Below, one piece after another: positions 51,565-62,496 of a stretch of 64,000 nucleotides of DNA; position 1 is the first letter of the stretch; every line of letters begins with the position of its first letter. The translations under genes and the position numbers were made by a program. Under the pieces are notes generated by a model, which was not told the origin of the DNA, ran no database searches, and worked only from the letters and a program-made list of their open reading frames with translations. This stretch comes from Arcobacter nitrofigilis DSM 7299 (lineage in GTDB: Bacteria > Campylobacterota > Campylobacteria > Campylobacterales > Arcobacteraceae): positions 372,001 through 436,000 of the forward strand of contig NC_014166.1 in assembly GCF_000092245.1 (NCBI RefSeq). The letters run 5' to 3'.

Positions 51565-54117
51565 TTATAAATTTTCTTTTGCATAAGTTAGTGCTTTTGC
51601 TTTTGCCTCATCTACTTTTGATACATCTTTTCCACCAGCTTGTGCGAAGTCAGGTCTTCCACCTCCACCTCCACCTACGATTGGAGCAATCTCTTTTATC
51701 CAATTACCAGCTTTAATATTTGTGTTTTTACTTCCAGCTACAAGCATAACTTTGTCGTCTTTTGCTTGGATTAAAAGTATTGCTACTTTTTCATTTCCAT
51801 TTTTTGCATCATCAACTATTTTTTTAATATCACCATTTTTTACAATGTCTACTATTACTTTAGTATCACCAATCATCTCTTCAGCTATTGGTGTAGTTGA
51901 GGCACTTTGAGCTTCAATAACTTCTTGTTTTAAAGTTTTAATTTGCTCTTTTAGTTTTTTAATACCAGAGATTACATCAACATTTTTGATTTCGCTTTCT
52001 ATCTCATTCATTTTAGAAATTATAGAATTAGTATATTTAATAGCAGCAGATCCACAAACAGCTTCTATTCTTCTTACTCCTGCACTAACACCTGATTCTT
52101 TTAAAATATAAAAACTTCCAATATCAAGTGTATTCCTTACATGTGTTCCACCACAAAACTCTACAGAAACATCACCAAAGTTTACAACTCTAACCATATC
52201 TCCATATTTTTCACCAAACATTGCAATAGCACCTCTTTGTTTAGCTTCTTCTATAGGAAGTTCTTCAACACTTCCTTTAAGTCCTCTTGTAATCATAGAG
52301 TTAACCAAATCTTGTACTTCTTCTATTTGCTCGTTTGTCATAGCTTTAGGATAAGTAAAGTCAAATCTTAATCTTGAAGAATTATTTAATGAACCAGCTT
52401 GTGAAACGGTATCACCTAAAACCATTTTAAGTGCACTTTGTAAAAGGTGAGTAGCACTATGGTGTTTTGCAATTTCATATCTGTTTACTACAACTGCATT
52501 TACAACTTCACCTTTTTCTAAACTTGAAGTTTCAACTTTTATTTTAGATAAATTGATTCCATGGAATTTTGAAGTCTCTTCAATAATTGCAATATGTTGT
52601 TTATCTTCTAAAGCTCCAATATCTCCACTTTGCCCACCACTTGTAGCATAAAATGGTGTTTTATCAAGCATTATCCAACCAGTTTGTCCTTTTTCTAAAG
52701 AATCAACTTCATTGAATTTTTCATCAAGTAGAGTGACAATTGTACTTTTATATGAAGTATTTTCGTATCCAACAAATTCATTTACGCCATATTTTTCAAG
52801 TAATACTTTAAAATCACCCTCGCTAGCTTCATCTCCACTACCTTTCCAAGCAGCTTTAGCTTTAGCTTTTTGGGCATTCATAAGCTTATCAAATGTTTCA
52901 ATATCAACTTTTAAATCTTTTTCTCTTAACATATCTTCTGTTAAGTCTAAAGGGAATCCATAAGTATCATATAATTTGAAGGCAACTTCACCTGAGAATA
53001 GTTTTTTAGTATTTATTAATTCTTCATTAAATAGAGTCATTCCTGAAGCAATAGTTTTGAAAAATCTTTCTTCTTCAAGCATTATTTGCTCTTTTATAAA
53101 TGAAGCTTGTTCTTTTAAGTCTGTATAATGTTCACCCATTATTTTAATTAAAACATCAACAAGTTTTGACATAAATGCTTCTCTAAATCCTAATAAATAA
53201 CCATGTCTAACAGCTCGTCTAAGAATTCTTCTATTTACATAAGGACGACCTTCATTTCCAAATAAAATACCTTGAGAAAGCATAAAAGATACAGCTCTTA
53301 AGTGGTCTGCTATTACTCTATATGAACCAATAGTCTCTTTTGTTGGTTGTTTTTTAGCTAATTTTGCAACTTCGTTTACAAGTGGTTTGAAATTTGATGA
53401 ATCAAAGTTATTTAAAACACCTTCTTTTATTGCAATAACTCTCTCTAATCCCATTCCTGTATCAATTGATGGTTTTGGAAGTGGAGTTCTAACTCCATTA
53501 CTTTGTTCATATTGCATAAATACTAAGTTCCAGATTTCTAAAAATCTATCACCTTCTCCACCTAAATAGTCTTCATCACTTCCAAAGTTTTCAACACCTT
53601 GATCATAAAAGATTTCACTACATGGACCACATGGACCTGTATCACCCATAGCCCAGAAGTTATCTTTATCTCCAAATCTTTTGATTCTTGAAGGCTCAAT
53701 ATATTTTTTCCAAATATTAAAAGCTTCATCATCACTTTCATGAATAGTTACCCATAATTTATCAATAGGTAAGGCTAGATTAACTGTAATAAATTCCCAA
53801 GCATAAGCTATAGCATCTTCTTTGAAATAATCTCCAAATGAGAAGTTACCTAACATTTCAAATAATGTATGATGTCGTGCTGTATATCCTACATTTTCTA
53901 AGTCATTGTGTTTACCACCAGCTCTAATACACAACTGGCATGATGTTGCAGTTGGGTTTTTTGGAGCTGGAATAGCACCTGTAAAAATGTCTTTAAATTG
54001 AACCATACCTGCATTTGTAAAAAGAAGCGTTGGGTCATCTGGGACTAGTGGCATAGAAGATATTACTTCATGTCCTTTGTTTTTAAAAAAATCTAAATAC
54101 TCTTTTCTAATATCCAT
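51565..54117 (-). CDS. alaS: Alanyl-tRNA synthetase
   Basis: 850 residues from the ATG giving [11 protein letters not shown], with GGAA 8 nt upstream; an ATG four codons earlier is less likely. Class II catalytic core ([45 protein letters not shown]). The editing domain zinc-type motifs are HHSATHLL and CGGTHVRNT. The C-terminal DHHA1 domain has the [15 protein letters not shown] glycine stretch. Confidence 0.96.
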   Translation of the reverse strand: MDIRKEYLDFFKNKGHEVISSMPLVPDDPTLLFTNAGMVQFKDIFTGAIPAPKNPTATSCQLCIRAGGKHNDLENVGYTARHHTLFEMLGNFSFGDYFKEDAIAYAWEFITVNLALPIDKLWVTIHESDDEAFNIWKKYIEPSRIKRFGDKDNFWAMGDTGPCGPCSEIFYDQGVENFGSDEDYLGGEGDRFLEIWNLVFMQYEQSNGVRTPLPKPSIDTGMGLERVIAIKEGVLNNFDSSNFKPLVNEVAKLAKKQPTKETIGSYRVIADHLRAVSFMLSQGILFGNEGRPYVNRRILRRAVRHGYLLGFREAFMSKLVDVLIKIMGEHYTDLKEQASFIKEQIMLEEERFFKTIASGMTLFNEELINTKKLFSGEVAFKLYDTYGFPLDLTEDMLREKDLKVDIETFDKLMNAQKAKAKAAWKGSGDEASEGDFKVLLEKYGVNEFVGYENTSYKSTIVTLLDEKFNEVDSLEKGQTGWIMLDKTPFYATSGGQSGDIGALEDKQHIAIIEETSKFHGINLSKIKVETSSLEKGEVVNAVVVNRYEIAKHHSATHLLQSALKMVLGDTVSQAGSLNNSSRLRFDFTYPKAMTNEQIEEVQDLVNSMITRGLKGSVEELPIEEAKQRGAIAMFGEKYGDMVRVVNFGDVSVEFCGGTHVRNTLDIGSFYILKESGVSAGVRRIEAVCGSAAIKYTNSIISKMNEIESEIKNVDVISGIKKLKEQIKTLKQEVIEAQSASTTPIAEEMIGDTKVIVDIVKNGDIKKIVDDAKNGNEKVAILLIQAKDDKVMLVAGSKNTNIKAGNWIKEIAPIVGGGGGGRPDFAQAGGKDVSKVDEAKAKALTYAKENL

Positions 54118-54255
54118 GTAAATTTCCAATTATAATTTAAGAGCAATTATTCTAGCTAAAATATAATTTATTAAAGATTATATGCAAAAAAGTACAAGTT
54201 TATTTAAAGTTTAAGTATGTATAATTTTTGAAATAATACACATAAAGGAACGTTG

Positions 54256-54573
54256 ATGGGTAAATATAAAGAATTGACACAAGATAACTTTGAAGCAACA
54301 GTAAAAGAAGGAATCTCAATGGTAGATTTCTGGGCACCATGGTGTGGACCTTGTAGAATGTTAGCTCCAGTAATTGACGAATTAGCTGGTGATTTCGAAG
54401 GAAAAGCAAATATTTGTAAAGTAAATACTGATGAAGAGCAAGATTTAGCTGTTAAATTTGGTGTTAGATCTATCCCTACAGTAATTTTCTTGAAAGATGG
54501 AGAAGTTGTTGATCAAATGATTGGTGCTGCTTCTAAACAAGCTTTCTCTGATAAAATTAACTCTTTATTATAA
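54256..54573 (+). CDS. trxA: Thioredoxin
   Basis: 105 residues from the ATG after AAAGGAACGTTG. Active site WAPWCGPCRM at about 29-36, and cis-proline segment VRSIPTVIFLKDG. It is a reductant partner of TrxB, encoded 200 bp downstream, with its own strong terminator between them. Confidence 0.97.
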   Translation: MGKYKELTQDNFEATVKEGISMVDFWAPWCGPCRMLAPVIDELAGDFEGKANICKVNTDEEQDLAVKFGVRSIPTVIFLKDGEVVDQMIGAASKQAFSDKINSLL

Positions 54574-54592
54574 TATAAAAACAAATACTTCT

Positions 54593-54627
54593 AAAAAGGG
54601 TAAGAGATTTTCTCTTACCCTTTTTTT
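54593..54627 (+). terminator. Intrinsic terminator of trxA
   Basis: A perfect 15-bp stem (54593-54607 with 54611-54625) with loop TTT, ending in a seven-T run. trxB therefore needs its own promoter. Confidence 0.9.
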
Positions 54628-54721
54628 ATTTCTAATATTAAATTTTCTTTAAAAATAGATTCTAAAAAATAAATCAATTGCAATATTTATCTCTTTTATT
54701 GTTTAATTCAATAAATATTAT

Positions 54722-54744
54722 TAAAGGATAAAAATTATCCTTTA
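54722..54744. repeat. Perfect 10-bp inverted repeat in the trxB leader
   Basis: TAAAGGATAA-AAA-TTATCCTTTA, 29 bp before the trxB start. It contains an SD-like AAGGA distinct from the functional AAAAAAGGA at 54757-54765. It could be an operator or a leader hairpin. Confidence 0.55.
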
Positions 54745-54772
54745 TAGAATAAAACAAAAAAGGAAAAAAGAA

Positions 54773-55702
54773 ATGTTAGATTTAGCGATAATAGGTGGAG
54801 GACCAGCAGGGTTAACAGCAGGATTGTACGCAACAAGAGGTGGACTAAAAAATGTTACGATGTTTGAGATGGGTATGCCAGGAGGACAAATCACAGGAAG
54901 TAGTGAAATAGAGAATTACCCAGGACAAGTAGAGATAGTAAGTGGAATGGACTTGATGGAGTCTTGGCCAAAACAAGCTATGAGATTTGGACTAAAACAT
55001 GAGATGAATCAAGTATCAAAAGTAACAAAATCAGGTGATGTGTTTACAGTAGAATTAAGTGATGGAACAAAACAAGAAGCAAGATCAGTATTACTAGCAA
55101 CAGGATCTGTTCCTAAAAAAGGTGGATTCAAAGGAGAGAAAGAACTTTTCGGAAGAGGAGTATCAACTTGTGCCACTTGTGATGGGTTCTTCTATAAAAA
55201 TAAAGAAGTAGCAGTAATAGGAGGAGGAGACTCAGCCTTAGAAGAAGCAGTTTACCTAGCAAAGATGTGTTCAAAAGTATACTTAGTTCATAGAAGAGAT
55301 ACATATAGAGCAGCACCAAGTACAATAGAACATATGAAAGCTTGTGAGAATATAGAAGAAGTAACAAATGTAATAGTAGAAGAAGTATACGGTGATGCCT
55401 CAGGAGTACTAGGATTAAAAGTAAAAAGTAAAGAGACAGGTGAGATAAGAGATTTAGAAGTACCAGGAGTATTTACGTTCGTAGGAAGAGATGTATTAAG
55501 TGATAGCTTAAAACAAGATGATGGAAGTTACCTATGTGAAGTAAATGAAGCAACAGAAGTAGTGGTAGACTTAAAGATGAGAACAAATGTACCCGGATTA
55601 TATGCAGCAGGAGATGTAAGAATCGATGCAGCAAAACAAGTAGTATGTGCAGCTGCTGATGGTGCTACTGCTGCTGTTAATATTATTGAATACCTTGGTT
55701 AA
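54773..55702 (+). CDS. trxB: Thioredoxin reductase
   Basis: 309 residues. FAD-binding [37 protein letters not shown], redox-active CATC in [15 protein letters not shown] site [18 protein letters not shown] and the C-terminal [23 protein letters not shown]. Codon choice is odd. Over nearly the whole gene Val, Ile and Ala are almost always GTA, ATA and GCA, while the last about 17 codons switch to GCT, GTT and ATT like the neighbours. Confidence 0.96.
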   Translation: MLDLAIIGGGPAGLTAGLYATRGGLKNVTMFEMGMPGGQITGSSEIENYPGQVEIVSGMDLMESWPKQAMRFGLKHEMNQVSKVTKSGDVFTVELSDGTKQEARSVLLATGSVPKKGGFKGEKELFGRGVSTCATCDGFFYKNKEVAVIGGGDSALEEAVYLAKMCSKVYLVHRRDTYRAAPSTIEHMKACENIEEVTNVIVEEVYGDASGVLGLKVKSKETGEIRDLEVPGVFTFVGRDVLSDSLKQDDGSYLCEVNEATEVVVDLKMRTNVPGLYAAGDVRIDAAKQVVCAAADGATAAVNIIEYLG

Positions 55703-55858
55703 AATAGATAATAAAACTACTTTTTAAAAGAAGATAGAGGAATTCTTTATCTTCTTTTTAACTTAAATTAAAAAATTAAAAAAATAAATTAAAAAATGTC
55801 ACACTAATGCCATATCAAACCTATATCATTTCATAAATAACAAAATGAAAGGTTTATT

Positions 55859-57265
55859 ATGAGCAATAATATGAAAATGGTACTTCCAATTTTAGTCGCA
55901 ATTATTGTAGCACTTCTTCCTACACCTGAAGGTTTAGCTGTAAATGCACAATATTTCTTTGCAGTATTCTTAGGAGTAATTGTAGGTTTAATTTTAGAAC
56001 CAATTCCACCTGCATTAATTGGTTTAGTGGGTGTTGCTTTTTCTGCAACATTTGGATTAGTAGGTGATAGTGCAAAAGCTTCAGCAAAATGGGCTTTAAG
56101 TGGGTTCTCTAATGGAGTTATCTGGTTGATCTTTGCAGCATTTATGTTTGCTCTTGGTTACAAAAAATCAGGACTTGGTAAAAGAATTGCATTGATTTTA
56201 GTTAAAAAATTAGGTAAAACTACTTTAGGATTAGGATATGCAGTAGCATTTGCAGATGGAATCCTTGCTCCTTTTATGCCGTCAAACACAGCAAGAAGTG
56301 CAGGAACAATTTTCCCTATTGCTATTAATATTCCACAAATGTTTGATTCATTACCAGATCATGAACCAAGAAAAATAGGTTCATATATCTCTTGGGTTGC
56401 AATTGCAGCAACTTGTGTAACAAGTTCTATGTTCTTAACAGCACTTGCACCAAATTTACTTGCAGTTTCACTTGTTGAAAAAAATATTGGTGTTTCAATT
56501 AGTTGGGGTAGTTGGTTTGGTACTTTAGCAGTTATTATGATTCCATTGTTTTTATTAGTACCATATCTTGCATATATAGTATATCCACCAGAACAAAAAG
56601 TATCTCCAGAAGCTCCAACATGGGCAGCTAAACAACTTAAAGAGATGGGTTCTATTACTAAAAAAGAAATCACAATGTTATTTTTAGGTCTTTTGGCACT
56701 TGCAATGTGGATTTTTGGAAGTACAATTGGAGTAAATAGTACAGTTGCAGCTATTGCAGTACTTTGTTTACTTGTATTGTTTGATGTAATTAACTGGGAA
56801 GATGTTATTACTAATAAAGCAGCTATTAATGTATTTATTTGGTTCGCAACACTTGTAGCTATGGCATCTGGTCTTAAAGAAGTTGGTTACTTGAAATGGG
56901 CATCTGGATTAATTTCTAGTTGGTTAGTAGGAATGGATCCTATAATGATAGGAGTTGTGCTTTTAGTATTATTCTTCTTATTCCATTATTTATTTGCAAG
57001 TGTTACAGCTCATACAGTTGCCTTGTTACCACTATTTTTAGGAATAGCAGCAAATTTAGTTCCAGCAGCTATGCTTCAACCACTTGCGATTCTTTTTGTA
57101 GGGTCACTAGGGCTTATGGGTATTATAACTCCATATGGAACAGGACCTTCTCCAATTTGGTATGGTGCAGGATATATTTCACAAGCTACTTGGTGGAAAT
57201 TAGGTTTTATTTTTGGAGCTATATATTTAGGGGCATTAGTCGCTCTTGGATTTGTAATTCTTTAA
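55859..57265 (+). CDS. DASS/SLC13-family dicarboxylate symporter
   Basis: 468 residues with 11-12 membrane helices. It resembles the CitT/SodiT1 branch: FAVFLGVIVGLILEPIPPALIGL, a first SNT motif in MPSNTARSAGTIFPI, ITKKEITMLFLGLLALAMWIFG and the second substrate motif MGIITPYGTGPSPIWYGAGYIS. Likely substrates are C4-dicarboxylates or citrate/tartrate. The dicarboxylate choice is supported by the adjacent sensor system and the fumarate genes. It ends with its own terminator. Confidence 0.9.
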   Translation: MSNNMKMVLPILVAIIVALLPTPEGLAVNAQYFFAVFLGVIVGLILEPIPPALIGLVGVAFSATFGLVGDSAKASAKWALSGFSNGVIWLIFAAFMFALGYKKSGLGKRIALILVKKLGKTTLGLGYAVAFADGILAPFMPSNTARSAGTIFPIAINIPQMFDSLPDHEPRKIGSYISWVAIAATCVTSSMFLTALAPNLLAVSLVEKNIGVSISWGSWFGTLAVIMIPLFLLVPYLAYIVYPPEQKVSPEAPTWAAKQLKEMGSITKKEITMLFLGLLALAMWIFGSTIGVNSTVAAIAVLCLLVLFDVINWEDVITNKAAINVFIWFATLVAMASGLKEVGYLKWASGLISSWLVGMDPIMIGVVLLVLFFLFHYLFASVTAHTVALLPLFLGIAANLVPAAMLQPLAILFVGSLGLMGIITPYGTGPSPIWYGAGYISQATWWKLGFIFGAIYLGALVALGFVIL

Positions 57266-57282
57266 AATAATTATTTAAAAAT

Positions 57283-57310
57283 ATGGTGTCAACTTTGGCA
57301 CCATTTTTTA
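57283..57310 (+). terminator. Terminator of the symporter gene
   Basis: ATGGTG and CACCAT with a 10-nt loop, followed by six T. It lies between the symporter and the sensor-kinase gene. Confidence 0.8.
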
Positions 57311-57333
57311 TAAAATATGACTATAATTCTCTT

Positions 57334-59502
57334 ATGAAAAAACTTCTAATATTTTTAATTCTGCAAACATTTCTTTTTGCAAATAGTTCAATACTCATAA
57401 TAAATTCATATCACAAAGGTTATGAGTTTAGTGATAGTATAATAAATGGTATTGAAAAAGTTATATATCCTCACTCTAATATTGATGTAAATATTTTATA
57501 TATGGATTCAAAACGAGTTACTTCCAAAGAGTATTATGATAGTTTAGAAAAACTTTATAGAGTACAATTAAAAAATAGAAAATATGATTTAATAATTGCA
57601 ATAGATAGGTTTGCCTATGATTTTGTTTTGGATATTTACAAAGAGTTTTTTAAAAATGAACCAATTCTTGCAGTTGGAATAGAAAATTTTTCCTTTAAAA
57701 AAGCAAAATATTATGGAGTTGAAGATAAGGTATCAGCACTATTAGAAAAAAGAGATTTAGAAGGTAATGTAGACATTATAAGAACTATTTTCCCAAGTAT
57801 TAGGAAGTTATATATTATAAATGATAAAAGTCTAAATGCTCAACATACAGAACCCCTTATTGAAAAGTTAATAAATGACTTTAAAGGTAAGTTTGATATT
57901 GAGTATATAATTGAAGATAATTTAGAAATTTTGAAAAAGAAATTTTCTAAAAAAGAAGAGAATAGTGCTGCACTTTTTATAAGGTTTTATAAGAATAAAG
58001 ATGGAAAACTATATAAAAATCAAGAGATAGCAGATTTTATAAAAAATGCCCAAATACCTATTTTCGTAACAGATTCAATTTTTATAAAAAAAGGTGCAAC
58101 TGGCGGTAAAGTAATCGATCTAAAAGATTTTGGTAAATTATCAGGAAATATGGCTTTAGATATATTAAATAAAAAAGCCCATAAAGTAGTTACTTATAAA
58201 AATTTAACTTATATCTTTGATTCTCAAAAATTAAGCCAGTTTTATCTTCCTGTTGATGGTTTATCTATTCCGTATAAATTGATAAATAAAAGACTTACTT
58301 ATTATGAAAAACATAGGGGATTTATCAATTTTGTATTTACTATTTCTCCTTTGTTACTTTTTTTAATATTAGGACTTATTCATAATATTTATATGAGAAA
58401 ACAAGTAGAAAAAGACTTAAGAAGAAGAATAGAGTTTGATGAGACACTCTTAAATGCAATAGAAAGTCCAATATTTTGGCAAGATTCTAAAGGCATAGTT
58501 GTTGACTCCAATAAAACTTTTTGTAAGCTTTTAGGTATGAAATGCGATGATTTATATGGAAAAAAACTTGAAGATTTTATTGAAAATAGAAATGTTGAAA
58601 AAATTATAAAAGTAATTGAAAATTATAATTTAGACTCAGAAGAAAATAATGAATTTAATTTTGTAAATAGCAATAAAAAAAAGAAAATTTATCTTTTAAA
58701 ACAAGAACGATTTAAAGATGAAAAAACAAAATCAGAAGGTTATGTTACTATTTTTACGGATATTACAAAAGAGAGAGAAATAACCATTGAGAAACAAAAA
58801 AATAGACAATTTGTTATTCAACAAAGTAAATTAGCCGAAATTGGTGAAGTCTTCTCTTCTATTGCCCATCAATGGAAATCTCCCCTTGTAGAAATAACTG
58901 CCATAGCTCAAGAACTTTTTTATACAAAAAAATGTGAAGAAGTAAAAGAAGATGATAGTTTTGTAAAAGACATAATGAATCAAGTATCATATATGACAAA
59001 TACTATAAATGAATTTCAAAGATTTATTATGCCATCCAATAAAAAAATTGATTTTAATATAAAAGAAGCTATTGAAAGAATGCTTGAAATTATAAATCAT
59101 AATATCAAGTATAATAGTATTAATATAAATTTGGATATAAAAGATGATACAAACTTGATAGTATATGGTTATAAAAATGAGTTTATGCAGTCATTTTTGA
59201 ATATTGTAAATAATGCAAAAGATGCTCTTTTACATAATGATTATAAAAATAGAAAAATAGAAATAAAAGTTTTTAATGAAGATAATCAGTTAATTATTAC
59301 AATAAAAGATAATGCTGGTGGAATAAATGATAAAAGTATGGATAAGATTTTTGGAGCATATTATACAACAAAAGAAGATGGACATGGTATTGGCTTGTAT
59401 ATGACAAAAGTGATAATAGAAGATAAAATGAATGGTAAAATCTCTGTAGAAAATATAGATGGTGGAGCTATGTTTACTATAAAATTGGAACAAAATCAAT
59501 GA
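57334..59502 (+). CDS. Sensor histidine kinase with ABC-substrate-binding-like periplasmic domain
   Basis: 722 residues from the ATG giving KKLLIFLILQTFLFA, a signal-like start; an ATG-less extension upstream would cross the terminator. The periplasmic region (about 20-320) resembles the ABC-substrate-binding-like sensor family (ILIINSYHKGYEFSDSIINGIE; DLIIAIDRFAYDFV; GATGGKVIDLKDFGKL). One membrane helix (about 335-355), one PAS domain and the kinase core follow. The H-box is SIAHQWKSP, a variant of the HQWRQP form of the other kinases here. N/G boxes NIVNNAKDAL and GHGIGLYMTK are intact. Its regulator overlaps by 4 bp. It probably senses the symporter's substrate (inference). Confidence 0.87.
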   Translation: MKKLLIFLILQTFLFANSSILIINSYHKGYEFSDSIINGIEKVIYPHSNIDVNILYMDSKRVTSKEYYDSLEKLYRVQLKNRKYDLIIAIDRFAYDFVLDIYKEFFKNEPILAVGIENFSFKKAKYYGVEDKVSALLEKRDLEGNVDIIRTIFPSIRKLYIINDKSLNAQHTEPLIEKLINDFKGKFDIEYIIEDNLEILKKKFSKKEENSAALFIRFYKNKDGKLYKNQEIADFIKNAQIPIFVTDSIFIKKGATGGKVIDLKDFGKLSGNMALDILNKKAHKVVTYKNLTYIFDSQKLSQFYLPVDGLSIPYKLINKRLTYYEKHRGFINFVFTISPLLLFLILGLIHNIYMRKQVEKDLRRRIEFDETLLNAIESPIFWQDSKGIVVDSNKTFCKLLGMKCDDLYGKKLEDFIENRNVEKIIKVIENYNLDSEENNEFNFVNSNKKKKIYLLKQERFKDEKTKSEGYVTIFTDITKEREITIEKQKNRQFVIQQSKLAEIGEVFSSIAHQWKSPLVEITAIAQELFYTKKCEEVKEDDSFVKDIMNQVSYMTNTINEFQRFIMPSNKKIDFNIKEAIERMLEIINHNIKYNSININLDIKDDTNLIVYGYKNEFMQSFLNIVNNAKDALLHNDYKNRKIEIKVFNEDNQLIITIKDNAGGINDKSMDKIFGAYYTTKEDGHGIGLYMTKVIIEDKMNGKISVENIDGGAMFTIKLEQNQ

Positions 59503-60155
59503 AAATATTAGTATTAGAAGATAATGAAAGACTTAGTAATGTAATAAAACAAGCTTTAGTTAATGAAAACTATAAAGTTGATTGTTTTTATGACGGGGAG
59601 AAGGCTTCAGAGGCTTTAGGTAATGGATACTCTTGTTTTATCTTAGATATAAATGTTCCAAATTTGGATGGAATATCTATTTTGGAATATATTAGATTTA
59701 ATCATGCAAAAACACCTGTTATTATAATAAGTTCTAACCATGATTTAGAAAAAGTTCAAACTTCTTATGAAAAAGGGTGTGATGATTATCTAAAAAAGCC
59801 CTTTTACATTTTAGAACTTGTGCAAAAGGTAAAAAAACTCTGTGTTGTGCCTAAGCAATATTTACAATTTGATGAAAACTGTAAATATGATTTTATAAAC
59901 CATAAACTATATAAAGATAATGAAGAGATAGAATTAACAAAAAAAGAGATTTTATTCTTAGAGCTTTTTTCAAATAATTTACACCATGTTGCTACTTATG
60001 ATGAGCTAGAAGAGTATGTTTGGGAAGGTGAAGAGACGACTTTAGTAAATATTAGATCTATGATAAAAAGATTGAGAAAAAAACTTCCTGAAGATGGGAT
60101 TATTATTGTAAAAGGTTTAGGTTATTCTTTAAATAAGGATGTAAAAATATATTAA
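59499..60155 (+). CDS. OmpR-family response regulator, dicarboxylate cluster
   Basis: 218 residues. Receiver with LEDNERLSNVIKQAL, phosphoacceptor Asp in FILDINVP, and KKPFYILEL. The winged-helix domain (about 130-215) has VNIRSMIKRLRKKLP and ends in KGLGYSLN. The ATG overlaps the kinase stop (ATGA). It probably controls the symporter or the fumarate genes. Confidence 0.93.
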   Translation: MKILVLEDNERLSNVIKQALVNENYKVDCFYDGEKASEALGNGYSCFILDINVPNLDGISILEYIRFNHAKTPVIIISSNHDLEKVQTSYEKGCDDYLKKPFYILELVQKVKKLCVVPKQYLQFDENCKYDFINHKLYKDNEEIELTKKEILFLELFSNNLHHVATYDELEEYVWEGEETTLVNIRSMIKRLRKKLPEDGIIIVKGLGYSLNKDVKIY

Positions 60156-60187
60156 AAAAGCCTTGGATAAGATTTACCCAAGGCTTT
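60152..60187 (-). terminator. Terminator of the frd-fumarase transcript
   Basis: AAAGCCTTGG and CCAAGGCTTT with an 11-nt loop. Read on the minus strand it ends in six T, so it terminates the fumarate operon. On the plus strand it directly follows the regulator gene and may work weakly there too. Confidence 0.8.
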
Positions 60188-60269
60188 GAAAATTTAACTT
60201 TAAGATGGCTATAAGTGTTTGGTTTAATATTTTTCTTTATGACACCTCCTCAATATAGATTTTATATCT

Positions 60270-61760
60270 TTAAATAGTTCTCCACTTAGCAGGCCCAGTA
60301 GTATGAATAGAAACACCTTCAGTATCAACAGCTACAGTAACAGGCATGTCTTTAACCTCAAACTCATAGATAGCTTCCATACCAAGTTCTTCAAATGCTA
60401 ATACTTTTGCTGATTTAATTGATTGTGAAATCAAATAAGCAGCTCCACCAGTAGCAATTAAGTACATTGATTTATACTCTTTGATTAAATCAATTGTTGG
60501 TTGTTTTCTTTCAGCTTTTCCAATCATTCCCATGATTCCTATTTCCATCATGTCTTTAGTAAATTTATCCATTCTTGTAGATGTTGTTGGTCCCGCTGGT
60601 CCTACTGCTTCATCTCTTACAGGATCAACTGGTCCAACGTAATAAATAAATCTATCTTCTAATTTAACTCCATTTGGAAGATCTTTTCCAGCATTTTTAT
60701 ATTCAACTATTTTTTTATGTGCTGCATCCCTTGCAGTTAAAATTTTCCCAGATAATAATAGAGTATCCCCTGATTTAAATTGAGATAAATTCTCTTTTGT
60801 TAAATCTTCTATATTTACTCTTTTAATTGTATCCATTGGTAATTCAATATCTGGCCATAAATCTAAATCTGGTTTATTAAATACTGCTGGTCCATCACCT
60901 TTTAGTTTAAAGTGAATATGTCTTGTTGCTGCACAGTTTGGAATCATAGCAACAGGAAGTGATGCTGCATGACATGGGTAATCTAATATTTTAACATCAA
61001 GTACAGTTGTTATTCCACCAAGTCCTTGAGCTCCAATTCCTACTTTATTAATATCTTCATATAATTTAAGTCTTAATTCTTCTAAAGCATTTTTTGGACC
61101 CCTTGCTTTAAGTTCATGTATATCAACATGACTCATTAAAGACTCTTTTGCTAAAAGCATAGATTTTTCAGGATTTCCACCAATTCCAATTCCTAATATT
61201 CCAGGAGGACACCATCCAGCTCCCATATTTCTAACATTTTCCATAACCCAATCATAAATACTATCACTTGGATTTAATACAGCAAATTTAGATTTGTTTT
61301 CACTTCCTCCACCTTTTGCTGCAACTGTAATATCTATCTCATCTGAATTATCTACACTTACATGAATAACTGCTGGTGTATTGTTTTTTGTATTTACTCT
61401 TTTTCCTGCAGGATCTGCAACTACTGAGTATCTTAAAGTGTTATCTGGATCTGTATATCCTTTTGCAACACCTTCATTTAATAAATCAACTAACTCTTTT
61501 TTAATATCTAAAGGAGCATTTAATCCAACCTTTACAAAGATATTAACACTTCCTGTATCTTGACATAAAGGTCTATGACCCATTGCACACATTTTTGAAT
61601 TTATTAATATTTGTCCTATTGCATTTTTTGCAGCTTCACCTTTTTCTACATTATAAGCTTCTACCATCCCTTTTACAAAATCTTCTGGATGATAAAATGA
61701 TATATATTGACATGCATCTGCTATACTCTCGATTATATCTTCTTCGGTTATTTTTTTCAT
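60270..61760 (-). CDS. Class I (iron-sulfur) fumarate hydratase, fused alpha and beta
   Basis: 496 residues. The alpha part (about 1-285) has the cluster-cysteine blocks RPLCQDTGSVNIFV, GAGWCPPGILGIGIGG and IPNCAATRHIHFK. The beta part (about 300-496) has YVGPVDPVRDEAVGPAGPTTSTRMDKF and IGKAERKQPTIDLIKEY. It is shorter than E. coli FumA (548) and like a fusion of the two-subunit type. It interconverts fumarate and malate; the oxygen-labile cluster suits a microaerophile. AAGGAGG precedes the ATG, and frdB lies 10 bp upstream. Confidence 0.93.
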   Translation of the reverse strand: MKKITEEDIIESIADACQYISFYHPEDFVKGMVEAYNVEKGEAAKNAIGQILINSKMCAMGHRPLCQDTGSVNIFVKVGLNAPLDIKKELVDLLNEGVAKGYTDPDNTLRYSVVADPAGKRVNTKNNTPAVIHVSVDNSDEIDITVAAKGGGSENKSKFAVLNPSDSIYDWVMENVRNMGAGWCPPGILGIGIGGNPEKSMLLAKESLMSHVDIHELKARGPKNALEELRLKLYEDINKVGIGAQGLGGITTVLDVKILDYPCHAASLPVAMIPNCAATRHIHFKLKGDGPAVFNKPDLDLWPDIELPMDTIKRVNIEDLTKENLSQFKSGDTLLLSGKILTARDAAHKKIVEYKNAGKDLPNGVKLEDRFIYYVGPVDPVRDEAVGPAGPTTSTRMDKFTKDMMEIGIMGMIGKAERKQPTIDLIKEYKSMYLIATGGAAYLISQSIKSAKVLAFEELGMEAIYEFEVKDMPVTVAVDTEGVSIHTTGPAKWRTI

Positions 61761-61770
61761 AATGTCCTCC

Positions 61771-62496
61771 TTAAGAACCTTTAACAGTCGCTAATTTTCT
61801 TCTCATGTAAGCGATTTTAGTTTGTAATGGCAAATGTTTAGGACAAGTATCTTCACAACCAAGAAGTGTCATACATCCAAAGATACCATTATCATCACCA
61901 ACTAATTCATAATAATCTTCAATTGTTCTCTCATCATGTGGATCACATTCAAATCTAGCAATTCTATTTAATCCAACTGCACCTACGAAATCTTCTTTAA
62001 TAAGTTTTGTACCACATCCAGCAACACAACATCCACATTCAATACATCTATCTAACTCAAATACAGCATCAGCTACTTCTGGCTCAATAGGCATTTCAAT
62101 ATTTGCAATATCTACTTCATGAGAAGAGTGAACCCAAGATTCAACTCTTTTACTCATCTCATCCATCCAAACACCAGTATTTACAGATAAATCTTTGATA
62201 AGATTAAATGTAGGAAGAGGAAGTAAAATAATCTCTTTTGGTAGATCTCTTGTTAAAGTTCTACAAGCAAGTTTTGGTCTTCCATTTATCATCATTGCAC
62301 AAGAACCACAAATACCAGCTCGACATACAAAGTCAAAGCTCAAACCTGCATCTTGGCTCTCTCTAATTTGAGTAAGGGCAATATAAATTGTCATACTAGG
62401 AGCTTCTTGAATTTTAAATTCTTCAAAATAAGCTCTAACATTTTCTTTATCTTGTGGGTCATATCTAAGTATTTTAAAAGTTAGTTCTCTAGACAT
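61771..62496 (-). CDS. frdB: Fumarate reductase iron-sulfur subunit FrdB
   Basis: 241 residues. [2Fe-2S] ligands in [21 protein letters not shown], [4Fe-4S] in [11 protein letters not shown], and the [3Fe-4S]/[4Fe-4S] ligands in [18 protein letters not shown]. It passes electrons between FrdA and the dihaem membrane subunit FrdC, whose gene must lie beyond the window. Its start overlaps the frdA stop by one base. Confidence 0.93.
   Translation of the reverse strand: MSRELTFKILRYDPQDKENVRAYFEEFKIQEAPSMTIYIALTQIRESQDAGLSFDFVCRAGICGSCAMMINGRPKLACRTLTRDLPKEIILLPLPTFNLIKDLSVNTGVWMDEMSKRVESWVHSSHEVDIANIEMPIEPEVADAVFELDRCIECGCCVAGCGTKLIKEDFVGAVGLNRIARFECDPHDERTIEDYYELVGDDNGIFGCMTLLGCEDTCPKHLPLQTKIAYMRRKLATVKGS

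Noticed and set aside
55128-55367. A leucine-rich antisense frame inside trxB
   Set aside because: It arises from the A-ending codon bias of trxB on the other strand and has no ribosome site.
56920-57270. A 116-codon frame overlapping the end of the symporter gene
   Set aside because: It is out of frame within a clear transporter gene; its serine/tyrosine-rich composition is typical of a shadow frame.
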